Below are positions 35,017 through 43,208 of a DNA stretch of 64,000 bases, piece by piece. The stretch is from the NCBI GenBank assembly GCA_035540495.1, contig DATLGL010000050.1, positions 13,459 through 77,458 on the forward strand, written 5' to 3'. Made by a program: the position numbers and the translations under genes. The notes below the pieces were generated by a model. It was not told the origin of the DNA, searched no databases, and worked only from the letters and a program-made list of their open reading frames with translations. This DNA comes from DASVEG01 sp035540495. Its GTDB lineage: Bacteria > Actinomycetota > Acidimicrobiia > Acidimicrobiales > CADCTF01. The number at the start of each line of letters is the position of its first letter. Position 1 is the first letter of the stretch.

Positions 35017-35880
35017 GTGGGGGAAGACGGCACCACCAGGCAGCTCCGACGCCCTGTCCTGCTGCGGGTTGCGATCGTGACTGCCGTCGTCGCCGCGGCA
35101 CTTGTCGCAGCGGCGAGCACGGTGGAGGGCGAGCAGACGGCGGACGCGCCAGCGTCCCGCAGATCCGCCGCACCGCGGGCGCTGGAGGTCGAGGCCGCCT
35201 CCGCGCGACCGACGCCGGGAGTCGACAGCTCGGCGGTTCCCCTCGGGCGGCCGTCCCCACCTCCCCCCGAGCGCGGCAGGTACCGGTTCGTCGCCACCCA
35301 GCCGGGCAGCGACGAGCCGATCACGTACGACCCGTGCCGCCCGATCAAGGTCGTGGTCAACGTGCGCACGATGCCGAAGGGTGCGGCCGACGTCGTCGAG
35401 GAGGCCCTCGCGACGATGACGGCCGTGACGGGGTTCCGGTTCGAGCTCGAAGGGACCACCGACGAGGAGCCCGACGGGGAGCGCCCGAGCTACCAACCCG
35501 AGCGCTACGGCGATCGGTGGGCGCCCCTGCTGATCGCGTGGTCGGACGAGCTGGAGGACGAGGGACTCCGAGGCGCCGTGTCCGGTCGTGCCGGCAGCCG
35601 CTTCGTGCACGACGCGTTCAGCGACCGGTGGGTGTACGTCACCGGGATGATCACGCTCGACGGCCCCGATCTGGCGAGCCTCGCGAAGTTCAAGCGAGGC
35701 ATCGACCACGTTCGCGGGCTCCTGCTCCACGAGCTCGCCCACGTGGTGGGCCTCGATCACGTCGACGACCCCGAGCAGCTGATGCACCCGCAGGGTCAGA
35801 TCGGCGTCACCACCTTCGGGCCCGGCGACCTGCACGGTCTCGCTATCGTCTCGAGCGGCCCGTGCGTCCCCGGCGTCTGA
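35017..35880 (+). CDS. Secreted matrixin-like zinc metalloprotease
   Basis: The 287-residue protein has an N-terminal signal or anchor (VLLRVAIVTAVVAAALVAAAS), a low-complexity Ala/Pro linker (about 35-90) and a catalytic domain with the metzincin zinc motif HELAHVVGLDH (about 239-249) followed by a Met-turn LMHP. The spacing between zinc motif and Met-turn (about 10 residues) is short, as in bacterial matrixin-like proteases. GTG 35017 fits; it follows the tRNA by 39 bases. Substrate unknown. Confidence 0.85.
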   Translation: MGEDGTTRQLRRPVLLRVAIVTAVVAAALVAAASTVEGEQTADAPASRRSAAPRALEVEAASARPTPGVDSSAVPLGRPSPPPPERGRYRFVATQPGSDEPITYDPCRPIKVVVNVRTMPKGAADVVEEALATMTAVTGFRFELEGTTDEEPDGERPSYQPERYGDRWAPLLIAWSDELEDEGLRGAVSGRAGSRFVHDAFSDRWVYVTGMITLDGPDLASLAKFKRGIDHVRGLLLHELAHVVGLDHVDDPEQLMHPQGQIGVTTFGPGDLHGLAIVSSGPCVPGV

Positions 35881-35941
35881 TGCCGCGATCGCTGCGGCGG
35901 GATGCCACCCCTTCTCGGGACGAGATGACAGGATGGGCGCC

Positions 35942-36604
35942 ATGAGGCCGGGCACGCACGCTGCCGCGGACGGTTCCTTCGGGCGCTCCGCCGGCGCCGC
36001 CATGGGACGCGGCGTGCTCCTGCTCGCCGTCGCCCTCGTGATCGGCATCGTCCTGCTCAACGCGACCGACGACCAGCCGCCGGGCACCGATGTCGCGGCG
36101 GGTTCGTCGAGTGGCCGGTCGGGCGACGGGAACGCCAACGACGACGACGCCACCGCGGCGACGACCACGACCGCTCCGCCGACCACGCTTCCGGCAGCAC
36201 GGAACCCGGCCGAGGTGAAGGTGCTCGTCGCCAACGGATCGACGGTGAAGGGCGCGGCCGGCGGCGCGCGGAACAAGTTGATCGAGGCGAAGTTCAACGT
36301 CTTGTCGCCGATCGACGCGCCGACGAAGGGCAACGAGTCGGCGGTGTACTTCACGGCGGAGTATCAGGCCGATGCGAACGCCGTCGCCGCTGCGCTCGGC
36401 ATCCCGGTTCAGCTGGTGAAGGCGATGCCGACGCCGCCTCCGGTGCCCGACCTCAAGACGTCGAACGTCCTCGTCGTCCTCGGCACCGACCACGCCGGCC
36501 GCTTCGGCGCCGCACCGGCCGCCGGAGCCGCCACGACGACCACAGCGGCGCCCGCAGCAGGCGGGGGCACGTCGTCGACCACGTCGACGACGAAGAAGCC
36601 CTAG
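35942..36604 (+). CDS. Membrane-anchored LytR C-terminal (LytR_C) domain protein
   Basis: About 220 residues: one N-terminal membrane helix (GVLLLAVALVIGIVLLNAT), an Asp/Ser/Thr-rich linker, and an alpha/beta domain starting at EVKVLVANGSTVKGAAGGARNKLIEAKFNVLSPIDAP, which is the LytR_C/VanY-C type fold found after LCP domains, here without an LCP domain. The C-terminus is a Thr/Ala-rich tail. ATG 35942 is preferred because AGGA is 8 bases upstream; ATG 35933 is in frame. Likely acts at the cell envelope. Confidence 0.82.
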   Translation: MRPGTHAAADGSFGRSAGAAMGRGVLLLAVALVIGIVLLNATDDQPPGTDVAAGSSSGRSGDGNANDDDATAATTTTAPPTTLPAARNPAEVKVLVANGSTVKGAAGGARNKLIEAKFNVLSPIDAPTKGNESAVYFTAEYQADANAVAAALGIPVQLVKAMPTPPPVPDLKTSNVLVVLGTDHAGRFGAAPAAGAATTTTAAPAAGGGTSSTTSTTKKP

Positions 36605-36614
36605 CGGCTACGCA

Positions 36615-36974
36615 CTAGCTCCGCGGGTCGGCGGGTTCGTCGCTGGCGTTGTCGTCCGTTGCGTCCCGGCCCAGGAGCCGGTCGCGCTCACCGGGGGGCA
36701 ACGTCGACGTTCCTGCGGTCTCGTTGCCGTCGAGGCGGTCCTTCAGCTCGGTGTCGATCGCGACGTTCTCCTGTCGCCCCGCTGCGATCTCCTCGGCCCG
36801 CTCGGGCACGGTTCCGGGTGCAGGCCCGCGCGGCGGCGCGTTCCTCGACGGCCACTCGCCGCTGCCCTTCGTTCCGGTCGCGACCGGGTCGCCCTCGCCC
36901 GGGATCGGATCGGGGAACGTGGAGTCGTCGCGAGGTGCTTCCTCGAACTCCTCCGCGTGCTCTCCTGTGCTCAT
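36615..36974 (-). CDS. Small acidic, disordered protein coupled to the SigB-type sigma gene
   Basis: The 119-residue protein is hydrophilic and acidic, rich in Glu, Asp, Pro and Gly, with no hydrophobic core or Cys. I recognise no family. Its ATG overlaps the sigma-factor stop (ATGA), so the two are made together; it could be an anti-sigma or stress-related partner, but this is inference from position only. Its codon use looks like true coding sequence. Confidence 0.65.
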   Translation of the reverse strand: MSTGEHAEEFEEAPRDDSTFPDPIPGEGDPVATGTKGSGEWPSRNAPPRGPAPGTVPERAEEIAAGRQENVAIDTELKDRLDGNETAGTSTLPPGERDRLLGRDATDDNASDEPADPRS

Positions 36975-37813
36975 CGTGCTCCCTCCTCTGCCCAGACCCG
37001 GAGCTTCTGCAGGCTGCCCGACAACAACCGCGACACGTGCATCTGGCTGACCCCGACGCGCTCGGCGATCTCCGCCTGGGTCAGCTCCTCGTTGAAGCGC
37101 AGATGGATGATCTGACGCTCGCGTTCGGGGAGCCGGTTCACGAGATCGGCCAGCACGACGCGCTGCTCGACGCGCCCGAAGCCGGCCTCCGACTCGGGCA
37201 GCTGCATCCCGCCGTCGGCCTCGTCGTCGCCGATCGGCGCGTCGATCGAGCCAAGGCGATACGCAGCGCGCGCTTCGAGAGCCTCGAGCACGTCTTCGTG
37301 GGAGCAGCCCACCCGCTCCGCGACCTCCGCGACCGTTGGCGACCGGCCCAGGTCGTGGGTGAGCGAGTCGGTCGCTTCGGCGGTGTTGAGGTAGAGCTCC
37401 TGGAGGCGGCGGGGCACCCGCACGCCCCACGTGCGGTCGCGGAAGTGGCGCTTCAGCTCGCCGCTGATCGTGGCCCACGCGAAGGTGGTGAACTGGACGC
37501 CCCGGTCGGGATCGAAGCGGTCGATGGCGTGCACGAGGCCGAGCAACGCCGCCTGGTGAAGATCGTCAGGGGACTCGTTGCGGCTCGAGAACCTGGCGGC
37601 GAGCGAAGCGGCGAGGCCGAAGTGGGCACCGACGAGGCGCTCCCGGATCTTGGGGTCGCGTGTCTCGCGGTATTCGCGAAAGAGGCGCGTGGCCTCGGCC
37701 TGCGACAGGCGGCCCTGCGGGTGCGCGTTCGAGGGCCGCGTGCGGGCGGTGGTCGGCGTCTGCCGTTCGTCGCCAGCGCGTCCACGTAGGGCGTCTCGCG
37801 TCGCTGCTGGCAT
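36971..37813 (-). CDS. RNA polymerase sigma factor, SigB/SigF/SigG family
   Basis: The 280-residue sigma factor has region 2 (LVGAHFGLAASLAARFSSRNESPDDLHQAALLGLVHAIDRFDPDRGVQFTTFAWATISGELKRHFRD in pieces), region 3 (GRSPTVAEVAERVGCSHEDVLEALEA) and region 4 with the helix-turn-helix LTQAEIAERVGVSQMHVSRLLSGSL. This is the stress/sporulation sigma group. ATG 37813 is preferred over a longer GTG start because GGGAGG lies 6 bases upstream. No RsbW/RsbV-type anti-sigma genes adjoin it. It faces otsB divergently. Confidence 0.93.
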   Translation of the reverse strand: MPAATRDALRGRAGDERQTPTTARTRPSNAHPQGRLSQAEATRLFREYRETRDPKIRERLVGAHFGLAASLAARFSSRNESPDDLHQAALLGLVHAIDRFDPDRGVQFTTFAWATISGELKRHFRDRTWGVRVPRRLQELYLNTAEATDSLTHDLGRSPTVAEVAERVGCSHEDVLEALEARAAYRLGSIDAPIGDDEADGGMQLPESEAGFGRVEQRVVLADLVNRLPERERQIIHLRFNEELTQAEIAERVGVSQMHVSRLLSGSLQKLRVWAEEGAR

Positions 37814-37950
37814 GGAGGTCCTCCCGAAGGTGAGTGCGCGTCGGATTCGAGCGCCAGCCACGCACGTGGAGACGCCGACGAACCGGTGGTTGGCACATAC
37901 CCCGTTCAGTCGAGGGGCGAAACCGGGCGCATGGGTAGTTTCGCTAAACG

Positions 37951-38736
37951 ATGAGGAACGACAGGACGAGGCCCAACCTGACGCCGTTCACGACATCTCC
38001 GCGCTCATCGGCGATCGTGACCGACTTCGACGGAACGCTGGCCACGATCGTCCCCAACCCCGCCGACGCGCGGGCGATCGACGGTGCGGTTGACACGCTG
38101 CACGAGCTGGCCCGGCGCTATGGCCGCGTCGCGGTGGTGAGCGGGCGTCCGGTGGAGTTTCTCGGGGACCGGCTCGGCGTTGCGGGGCGGGACGACGTGG
38201 GGATGATCGTGTCCGGTCTGTATGGGCTCGAGCGACTCGAGCGGGGCCACGTGATGATCCACCCTTCTGCGCTTCAGTGGATCGACGTGGTCGCCGACGT
38301 CGTCGAGCGGGCGGAGGCGGGAGCGCCGGAAGGCGTGCGCGTCGAGCGCAAGGGCCTGTCGATGACGATCCACGTGCGAGAAGCGCCCGAGCACGCGGGT
38401 TGGGCGAGATCGTTCGCGGAAGGAGCTGCCGACGCGACAGGCCTGGCGCTCCACGACGCCCGCATGTCGTACGAGCTGCGTCCGCCGGTGGCCATCGACA
38501 AGGGCACGGTGGTGAGCGAGCTCATCGAGGGCCTCGACGCAGCCTGCTTCCTCGGTGACGACTACGGCGACCTGCCCGCCTTCGACGCGCTCGACCGGCT
38601 CGAGGCCGACCGCGGCGCCCACGTGATCAGGGTCGGCGTACGAAGCGAGGAGGCACCGGCCGAGCTGATAACCCGCGCCGACGTCCTGGTCGACGGTCCC
38701 GAGGGATCGCTCGCCTTCCTCCGCTCGCTGCTCTGA
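37951..38736 (+). CDS. otsB: Trehalose-6-phosphate phosphatase
   Basis: The 261-residue HAD phosphatase has motif I IVTDFDGTLA (Asp25 nucleophile, Asp27), motif II VVSGRPVEFL, the cap segment SGLYGLERLERG, a basic RKGLSMTIHVR, and motif IV FLGDDYGDLPAFDAL. This is the OtsB pattern (SGR, GDD-TDE variant). It converts trehalose-6-phosphate to trehalose. The convergent neighbour otsA, 16 bp away, would make its substrate. A role on glucosyl-3-phosphoglycerate, given gpgS nearby, cannot be excluded. Confidence 0.9.
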   Translation: MRNDRTRPNLTPFTTSPRSSAIVTDFDGTLATIVPNPADARAIDGAVDTLHELARRYGRVAVVSGRPVEFLGDRLGVAGRDDVGMIVSGLYGLERLERGHVMIHPSALQWIDVVADVVERAEAGAPEGVRVERKGLSMTIHVREAPEHAGWARSFAEGAADATGLALHDARMSYELRPPVAIDKGTVVSELIEGLDAACFLGDDYGDLPAFDALDRLEADRGAHVIRVGVRSEEAPAELITRADVLVDGPEGSLAFLRSLL

Positions 38737-38752
38737 CTCGGCGACGCGCCGC

Positions 38753-40120
38753 TCAGGCTTCGGCGACGAGGTCGGCGAACCAGTCGAACGCGTTCCTCGC
38801 CGCCGCGGCTTCGCGCAGCCGCTGCGCTCGCTCGCGCCGGTCGTCGGCGTCGAGCGTCAGGGCGCGCTCGAGCGCATCCGCGGTGGCCGACACGTCGAAC
38901 GGGTTGACGGTCAGAGCCCACTCGCCGAGCTCGTCCCACGCACCGCACTCGCGGCTGAGAACAAGCGCGCAGTCGCGCTCGTTCACGCTGACCGCTTCCT
39001 TGGCGACGAGGTTCAGCCCGTCGCGCACGGGATTCACCAGCAGGACGTCGGCGATGCGCATGGCGGCCATCGCGCCGGGGAAGTCGTCCTCGGTGGAAAG
39101 CAGGATCGGCGTCCACGACTCGTCGCCCCAACGAGCGTTGATCCGCGACGCCAAGCCTTCGCACTCGGCGCGATAGGCCAGGTAGTCGGGGAGCGTCTGG
39201 CGCGACGGGTAGACGTAGGCGACGAAGCAGACCTGTCCGCGCCACTCCGGACGAGTCTCGAGCAGCTCGTCGAACGCGAGGAACCCGCGGAGGATGTTCT
39301 TCGACAGCTCGATCCGATCGTTCCTGGCGATGACCTTCCGCCCGCCGACTGCGTCGAGGAGCCGCGCCCGAGCCGCCTCCGACTGCGCCGACCGCGCTGC
39401 CGTTTGCACCTCGGCGAGGTTGGCCGTCGCCGGCGACACGAACACGCTCGGCGCTTCGCCCACGACAACCTCGCACGCACCGACGAACGCATCGGCCCAC
39501 CGCTGCGCGTGGAAGCCGCATGCCGTGTGGCCGGCGAGGCCGGTCAGGAGCTCTTCGGCGACGTCGTCGGGGAGCAGCCGGATCTCGAACGGCGTCGCGA
39601 ACGGCGTGTGGTGGAAGTGCACCGCGCGCAGGTCGGGTCGTTCCTTGCGCAGATGCGGGCCCAGGAGCGCGAGGTGGTAGTCGTGCACGAGCACGGTGGC
39701 GTCTCGTGGCGCGGCGTCGGCCACTGCGGCTGCGAACTGCGCGTTCACGTCGCGGTAGTGCCCCCACGCTGCGCGCCAACGCCGGTCGAACGCCGGGCGG
39801 CGAACGCGGTCGAACAGCCCGTGGTACAGGTACCACAGCGTCGAGTTCGAGACGACGTCGTAGTACGCCCGATAGGCCCGGGGATCGATCTCCAGCAAGC
39901 GGAGGTGGAACCCTTCCGCTTCGGTCATACCGGCTGCGGTCGCTTCACGATCCGCGTCGGTCATGGCCGCGGCGATCCACGTCGCTCCGAGCCCGTCGAC
40001 CGCCGGGCCGAGCGCGTTCACCAACCCGCCTCCGGCCTTCGTTGGAAGGAGCGAACCGTCATCGGCCTTGTCGAACGACACGGGCCCGCGGTTCGAGACG
40101 ACGACGATCTCCCTCCCCAC
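38753..40120 (-). CDS. otsA: GT20 trehalose-6-phosphate synthase
   Basis: The 455-residue glycosyltransferase has IVVVSNRGPVSF, GGGLVNALGPAV, WYLYHGLFD, LVHDYHLALLGPHLRKERP, HFHHTPFATPFEIRLLP, the donor-binding Arg/Lys pair in RIELSKNILRGF, and DGLNLVAKEAV. The acceptor/donor loop reads RNDRIELSKN rather than the ERLDYSKG of E. coli OtsA, a variant seen in an actinobacterial GT20 subgroup, so acceptor identity is slightly uncertain. GTG 40120 sits only 19 bases from the divergent glycerate kinase start. Confidence 0.9.
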   Translation of the reverse strand: MGREIVVVSNRGPVSFDKADDGSLLPTKAGGGLVNALGPAVDGLGATWIAAAMTDADREATAAGMTEAEGFHLRLLEIDPRAYRAYYDVVSNSTLWYLYHGLFDRVRRPAFDRRWRAAWGHYRDVNAQFAAAVADAAPRDATVLVHDYHLALLGPHLRKERPDLRAVHFHHTPFATPFEIRLLPDDVAEELLTGLAGHTACGFHAQRWADAFVGACEVVVGEAPSVFVSPATANLAEVQTAARSAQSEAARARLLDAVGGRKVIARNDRIELSKNILRGFLAFDELLETRPEWRGQVCFVAYVYPSRQTLPDYLAYRAECEGLASRINARWGDESWTPILLSTEDDFPGAMAAMRIADVLLVNPVRDGLNLVAKEAVSVNERDCALVLSRECGAWDELGEWALTVNPFDVSATADALERALTLDADDRRERAQRLREAAAARNAFDWFADLVAEA

Positions 40121-40139
40121 AGCCGGGCAACATACCCAC

Positions 40140-41156
40140 GTGCCCAGAGTTGTCGCCGCTCCCGACAAGTACCGGGGAACCGCGACGGCGACCGAGGTGG
40201 CCGCCGCCATCGCACGCGCTGCCCGGGCCGCGAAGGGTTGGAGCTGCGACAAAGCGCCGGTGGCGGACGGAGGCGAGGGAATCCTCGAAGCGCTCGGCGG
40301 AACGGTTCGCACCTCCCGCGTCAGCGGTCCCCTCGGGGAGGTCGTCGAGGCGCAGTGGCGGATGAAGGACACCCTCCGCCCGGCGACGGCGATCATCGAG
40401 ATGGCGCGGGCGGCGGGACTCGATCTCGTCGGCGGAGCCGAGTGGAACGACCCGCTGCGCGCCTCGACCGCCGGCGTGGGGCAGCTGATCATGGCCGCCG
40501 TTGCCGCTGGTGCACGGCGGGTCATCGTCGGGGTCGGGGGCTCGGCGACGACCGATGGCGGGCAGGGTTGCCTCGAGGCGCTCGAGCCGCGCGCGCGGCT
40601 CTCGGGCGTCGACCTGCGCGTCGCGTGCGACGTCACGACCACCTTCGTCGACGCGGCCCGCGTGTTCGCACCGCAGAAGGGCGCCACGCCGAAGCAGGTG
40701 GAACTGCTCACGCGCCGCCTCGAGCGGCTCGCGCAGGTGTACGAGGAGACCTACGGCGTCGACGTGCGCGACCTGCCCGGTTCCGGCGCGGCGGGCGGAC
40801 TCGCGGGCGGGCTCGCGGCGGTCGGCGCCGAGCTGGTGCCGGGCTTCGACCTCGTCGCGGACGCCATCGGGCTGGCCGATCGCATCGAGAAAGCAGATCT
40901 CGTGGTCACCGGGGAGGGCTACCTCGACGAGCAGTCGTTCAACGGCAAGGCCGTGGGGGGCGTCGTAAGCCTCTCGATCGAGCTGGGCGTGCCCGTCGTG
41001 GTGATCGCCGGCGACTGCCTGCCCGGCATCGAGCTCCCGGACGGTGACGTCGAGATCGTCTCGTTGGTGGAGGAGTTCGGCCAGGACGAAGCGACGCAGC
41101 GGACGGGCGCATGCGTCGAGTCGGTCGTCACCCGGTATCTGGGAACGGCCCGGTAA
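40140..41156 (+). CDS. Glycerate 2-kinase (GarK/GlxK family)
   Basis: The 338-residue kinase opens with PRVVAAPDKYRGTATATEVAAAIARA (family: APDSFKG-type), then PVADGGEGILEALGG, GVGQLIMAAVAAGARRVIVGVGGSATTDGGQGCLEALE, LPGSGAAGGLAGGLAAVGA and VVTGEGYLDEQSFNGKAVGGV. It phosphorylates D-glycerate to 2-phosphoglycerate. Between otsA and gpgS it could recycle glycerate released from glucosylglycerate. GTG 40140 is only 19 bases from the otsA start, leaving no room for separate upstream promoters. Confidence 0.92.
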   Translation: MPRVVAAPDKYRGTATATEVAAAIARAARAAKGWSCDKAPVADGGEGILEALGGTVRTSRVSGPLGEVVEAQWRMKDTLRPATAIIEMARAAGLDLVGGAEWNDPLRASTAGVGQLIMAAVAAGARRVIVGVGGSATTDGGQGCLEALEPRARLSGVDLRVACDVTTTFVDAARVFAPQKGATPKQVELLTRRLERLAQVYEETYGVDVRDLPGSGAAGGLAGGLAAVGAELVPGFDLVADAIGLADRIEKADLVVTGEGYLDEQSFNGKAVGGVVSLSIELGVPVVVIAGDCLPGIELPDGDVEIVSLVEEFGQDEATQRTGACVESVVTRYLGTAR

Positions 41157-41167
41157 CGTCTCGCGAG

Positions 41168-42376
41168 GTGAACGCAGAGCGGCTCCGCCGAGCAGGCTCC
41201 GTCGCGTGGGCGGTCGTGGGCGTCGCTGCCGTCGTCGCCATCGGCGCCTGGCTGGTGTGGCAGGTGCGCGTGATCTTCCCGCCGCTGATCCTGGCCGGCG
41301 CGATCGTCTTCCTCCTGAACCCGATCGTCACGCTGCTGCAGCACCGCGGACTGCCCCGAGCCGCCGGCGCCGGGCTGTCGTACCTGCTCGTGCTGGCGAT
41401 CATCGCCATGGCCGGCATCGGCCTGTACCCCCTGCTCGCCGGGCAGATCGACGAGCTCGCCGACGAGTGGCCGGCGATCCAGACGAGGGTCGAGAACTTC
41501 ATCGACGATCGCGCGGCCGACTCCGAAGGAACCTTCTTCGAGTTCTCCCGTGAAGACATCGAGGACGCGCTGTCGAACACCGGCGGCACGTTCGAGGAGC
41601 AGCTGAAGCAGGCGAGGGAGATCGGCGCGGAGATCTTCCACGTCCTGCTGATCCTCATCCTGGGGCCGATCATCGCCTTCTACCTGCTGGTCGACATCCC
41701 CCACCTGCGGCGAGTGGCGCTCGACCTCATTCCGGAGCCCGTGCACGACGAGGTGCTCATCGTCGGGCACCGCCTCAACCGCGCCATCGGCGGCTTCTTC
41801 CGCGGTCAGCTGATGGTGGCGCTGATCGTCGGCATCCTCTGCTCGATCGGCCTCGGGATCATCCAGCTCAAGTTCTGGTTCCTCATCGGGATGATCGCCG
41901 GGTTGTTCAACGTCATCCCGCTGATCGGGCCGTGGGTCGGCGGCGTCCCCGGCGTGACGATCGCCCTGACGACCGGAAGCCCGGTGAAGGCGCTGCTGGT
42001 GATCGGGATCATGGTCGGCGTCCAACAGATCGACAACCACTTCATCACCCCCTACGTGATGCAGCGGGCTGTGCAACTCCACCCAGCTGCGGTGATCCTC
42101 GCTCTCGTCGCGGGCGGCAGCCTCGGCGGGTTCGCGGGGCTGCTCCTCGCGGTTCCGACCGCAGCGGTGCTGAAGATCCTGATCAGCCACTTGTGGCACA
42201 CCTACGTGCTCGGCCGCCCGGTGGTCGCCGACGACCTCGGGCCCGGGCCGGTGGAAGACGTCGACTCGCGCCCCGAGAACCAGGGCGACGACGCAGGGTC
42301 GTCTGCGGCCGCGAGCGCTACGCCAGACGGCGAGGCCGCCGGCGATGAGCGAGCGGCGGAAGCTCCTCGACGCTGA
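41168..42376 (+). CDS. AI-2E/PerM family membrane transporter
   Basis: The 402-residue protein has about eight membrane helices: an N-terminal set (AWAVVGVAAVVAIGAWLVW, IFPPLILAGAIVFLLNPIV), a long soluble loop with acidic residues (about 105-165), the conserved FRGQLMVALIVGILCSIGL, FNVIPLIGPWVGGVPGV and QQIDNHFITPYVMQRAVQLHP typical of this family, and an acidic disordered tail. Some members act as Na+(Li+)/H+ antiporters, others are linked to AI-2 export; the osmolyte genes here make an ion role attractive but unproven. The last 59 bases overlap the opposing gpgS. Confidence 0.9.
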   Translation: MNAERLRRAGSVAWAVVGVAAVVAIGAWLVWQVRVIFPPLILAGAIVFLLNPIVTLLQHRGLPRAAGAGLSYLLVLAIIAMAGIGLYPLLAGQIDELADEWPAIQTRVENFIDDRAADSEGTFFEFSREDIEDALSNTGGTFEEQLKQAREIGAEIFHVLLILILGPIIAFYLLVDIPHLRRVALDLIPEPVHDEVLIVGHRLNRAIGGFFRGQLMVALIVGILCSIGLGIIQLKFWFLIGMIAGLFNVIPLIGPWVGGVPGVTIALTTGSPVKALLVIGIMVGVQQIDNHFITPYVMQRAVQLHPAAVILALVAGGSLGGFAGLLLAVPTAAVLKILISHLWHTYVLGRPVVADDLGPGPVEDVDSRPENQGDDAGSSAAASATPDGEAAGDERAAEAPRR

Positions 42377-43079
42377 TCCCGGCGACTCCCGCCCGGGCAA
42401 GCGCGACCGACAGCACCTCCCTCGCCTGCGGCCCGAGCGCGCTGAGCGGACGGTTGCGGTGCCGGCGGACCCCGAGGTCGACCTGGCCGACCGCCTCGAC
42501 GCCGAAGCGTCGCGACAGGTCGATGAGCAGGCCCATCTCCACGCCGTAGCCGCGGACGAACGGCACCTGCTCGAGCGCGGCACGGGTTGCGGCGTACTCG
42601 CCGCCGAGAGGCTGCGAGATGTGGGCCAGGTGCGGGTGCAGCAGTTGGAGGACGGGGCGCGCCGCGAGCTCGGTGACTCGCCCACCTTCACCCGCCCGTT
42701 CGTAGTCGGCCTTGACGAGCACGAACTGGTCTCCGGCCGCCCGTAGGCCATCGGCCAGACGAGTCACGAACCGGGGATCGAACTCCTCGAGGTCTGCGTC
42801 GCAGAACACGACGATGTCCCCCGTGGCCTCGGCCACCCCGTTCCACATCGCGGCGCCCTTGCCGGGGCCGTCGGTGGCGTCGATCACCATCGCACCGGCA
42901 GCGGCGGCCACCGCCGCCGTGTCGTCGGTCGACCCGTCGTCGACCACGATCACCTCGTGCAGCTGCGCCCCGCGACCGTCACGCGCCAGCGCGACGAGCG
43001 GGCGGACGATCGCCTCGATCGTCGACGCCTCGTTCCGCGCCGGTATGACCACCGACACCGTGTGGAGCACAACGGCCAT
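42318..43079 (-). CDS. gpgS: Glucosyl-3-phosphoglycerate synthase
   Basis: The 253-residue GT-A enzyme has VSVVIPARNEASTIEAIV, EVIVVDDGSTDDT, GPGKGAAMWNGV, the metal-binding VVFCDADLEEFDPRFV, and the GpgS-specific GGEYAATRAALEQVPFVRGYGVEMGLLID followed by QVDLGVRRHRNRPL. It transfers glucose from a nucleotide sugar to 3-phosphoglycerate, the first step to the osmolyte glucosylglycerate and, in mycobacteria, methylglucose lipopolysaccharides. Members are often 300 or more residues, so this is compact. ATG 43079 faces the SAM riboswitch divergently. Confidence 0.88.
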   Translation of the reverse strand: MAVVLHTVSVVIPARNEASTIEAIVRPLVALARDGRGAQLHEVIVVDDGSTDDTAAVAAAAGAMVIDATDGPGKGAAMWNGVAEATGDIVVFCDADLEEFDPRFVTRLADGLRAAGDQFVLVKADYERAGEGGRVTELAARPVLQLLHPHLAHISQPLGGEYAATRAALEQVPFVRGYGVEMGLLIDLSRRFGVEAVGQVDLGVRRHRNRPLSALGPQAREVLSVALARAGVAGISVEELPPLAHRRRPRRLA

Positions 43080-43100
43080 CCTCGCGTACCATTGCCTCTG

Positions 43101-43196
43101 TTCATCCAGAGCAGCTGAGGGACCCGGCCCTGTGACGCTGCGACAACCAGTCCTCTGTGGCAGGAGGACCAGGTGCCACCGCCGGGTTCGATGAAA
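43101..43196 (+). ncRNA. SAM-I (S-box) type riboswitch
   Basis: P1 pairs TTCATC (43101-43106) with GATGAA (43190-43195). Between them lie the conserved AGAG, P2 (GCAGC with GCTGC), the core GAGGGACC-CGGCCC-TGTGA, the CGACAACC equivalent of the SAM-I GGCAACC, P3 (GTCCTC with GAGGAC) and AGGTGCCACC with a very short P4. This matches the S-box consensus closely by eye and differs from SAM-IV. TACCAT at 43087-43092 is a probable -10 box. AAGGAG of the downstream gene follows at once, so P1 closure could mask the ribosome-binding site, that is, translational OFF with SAM. Confidence 0.88.
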
Positions 43197-43208
43197 GGAG
43201 CCGCCGCC

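Noticed and set aside
43173..43208. Upstream extension of the threonine-synthase-like gene to 43173 or ATG 43191
   Set aside because: Both starts lie within the riboswitch aptamer, and the ribosome-binding site AAGGAG is downstream of them.
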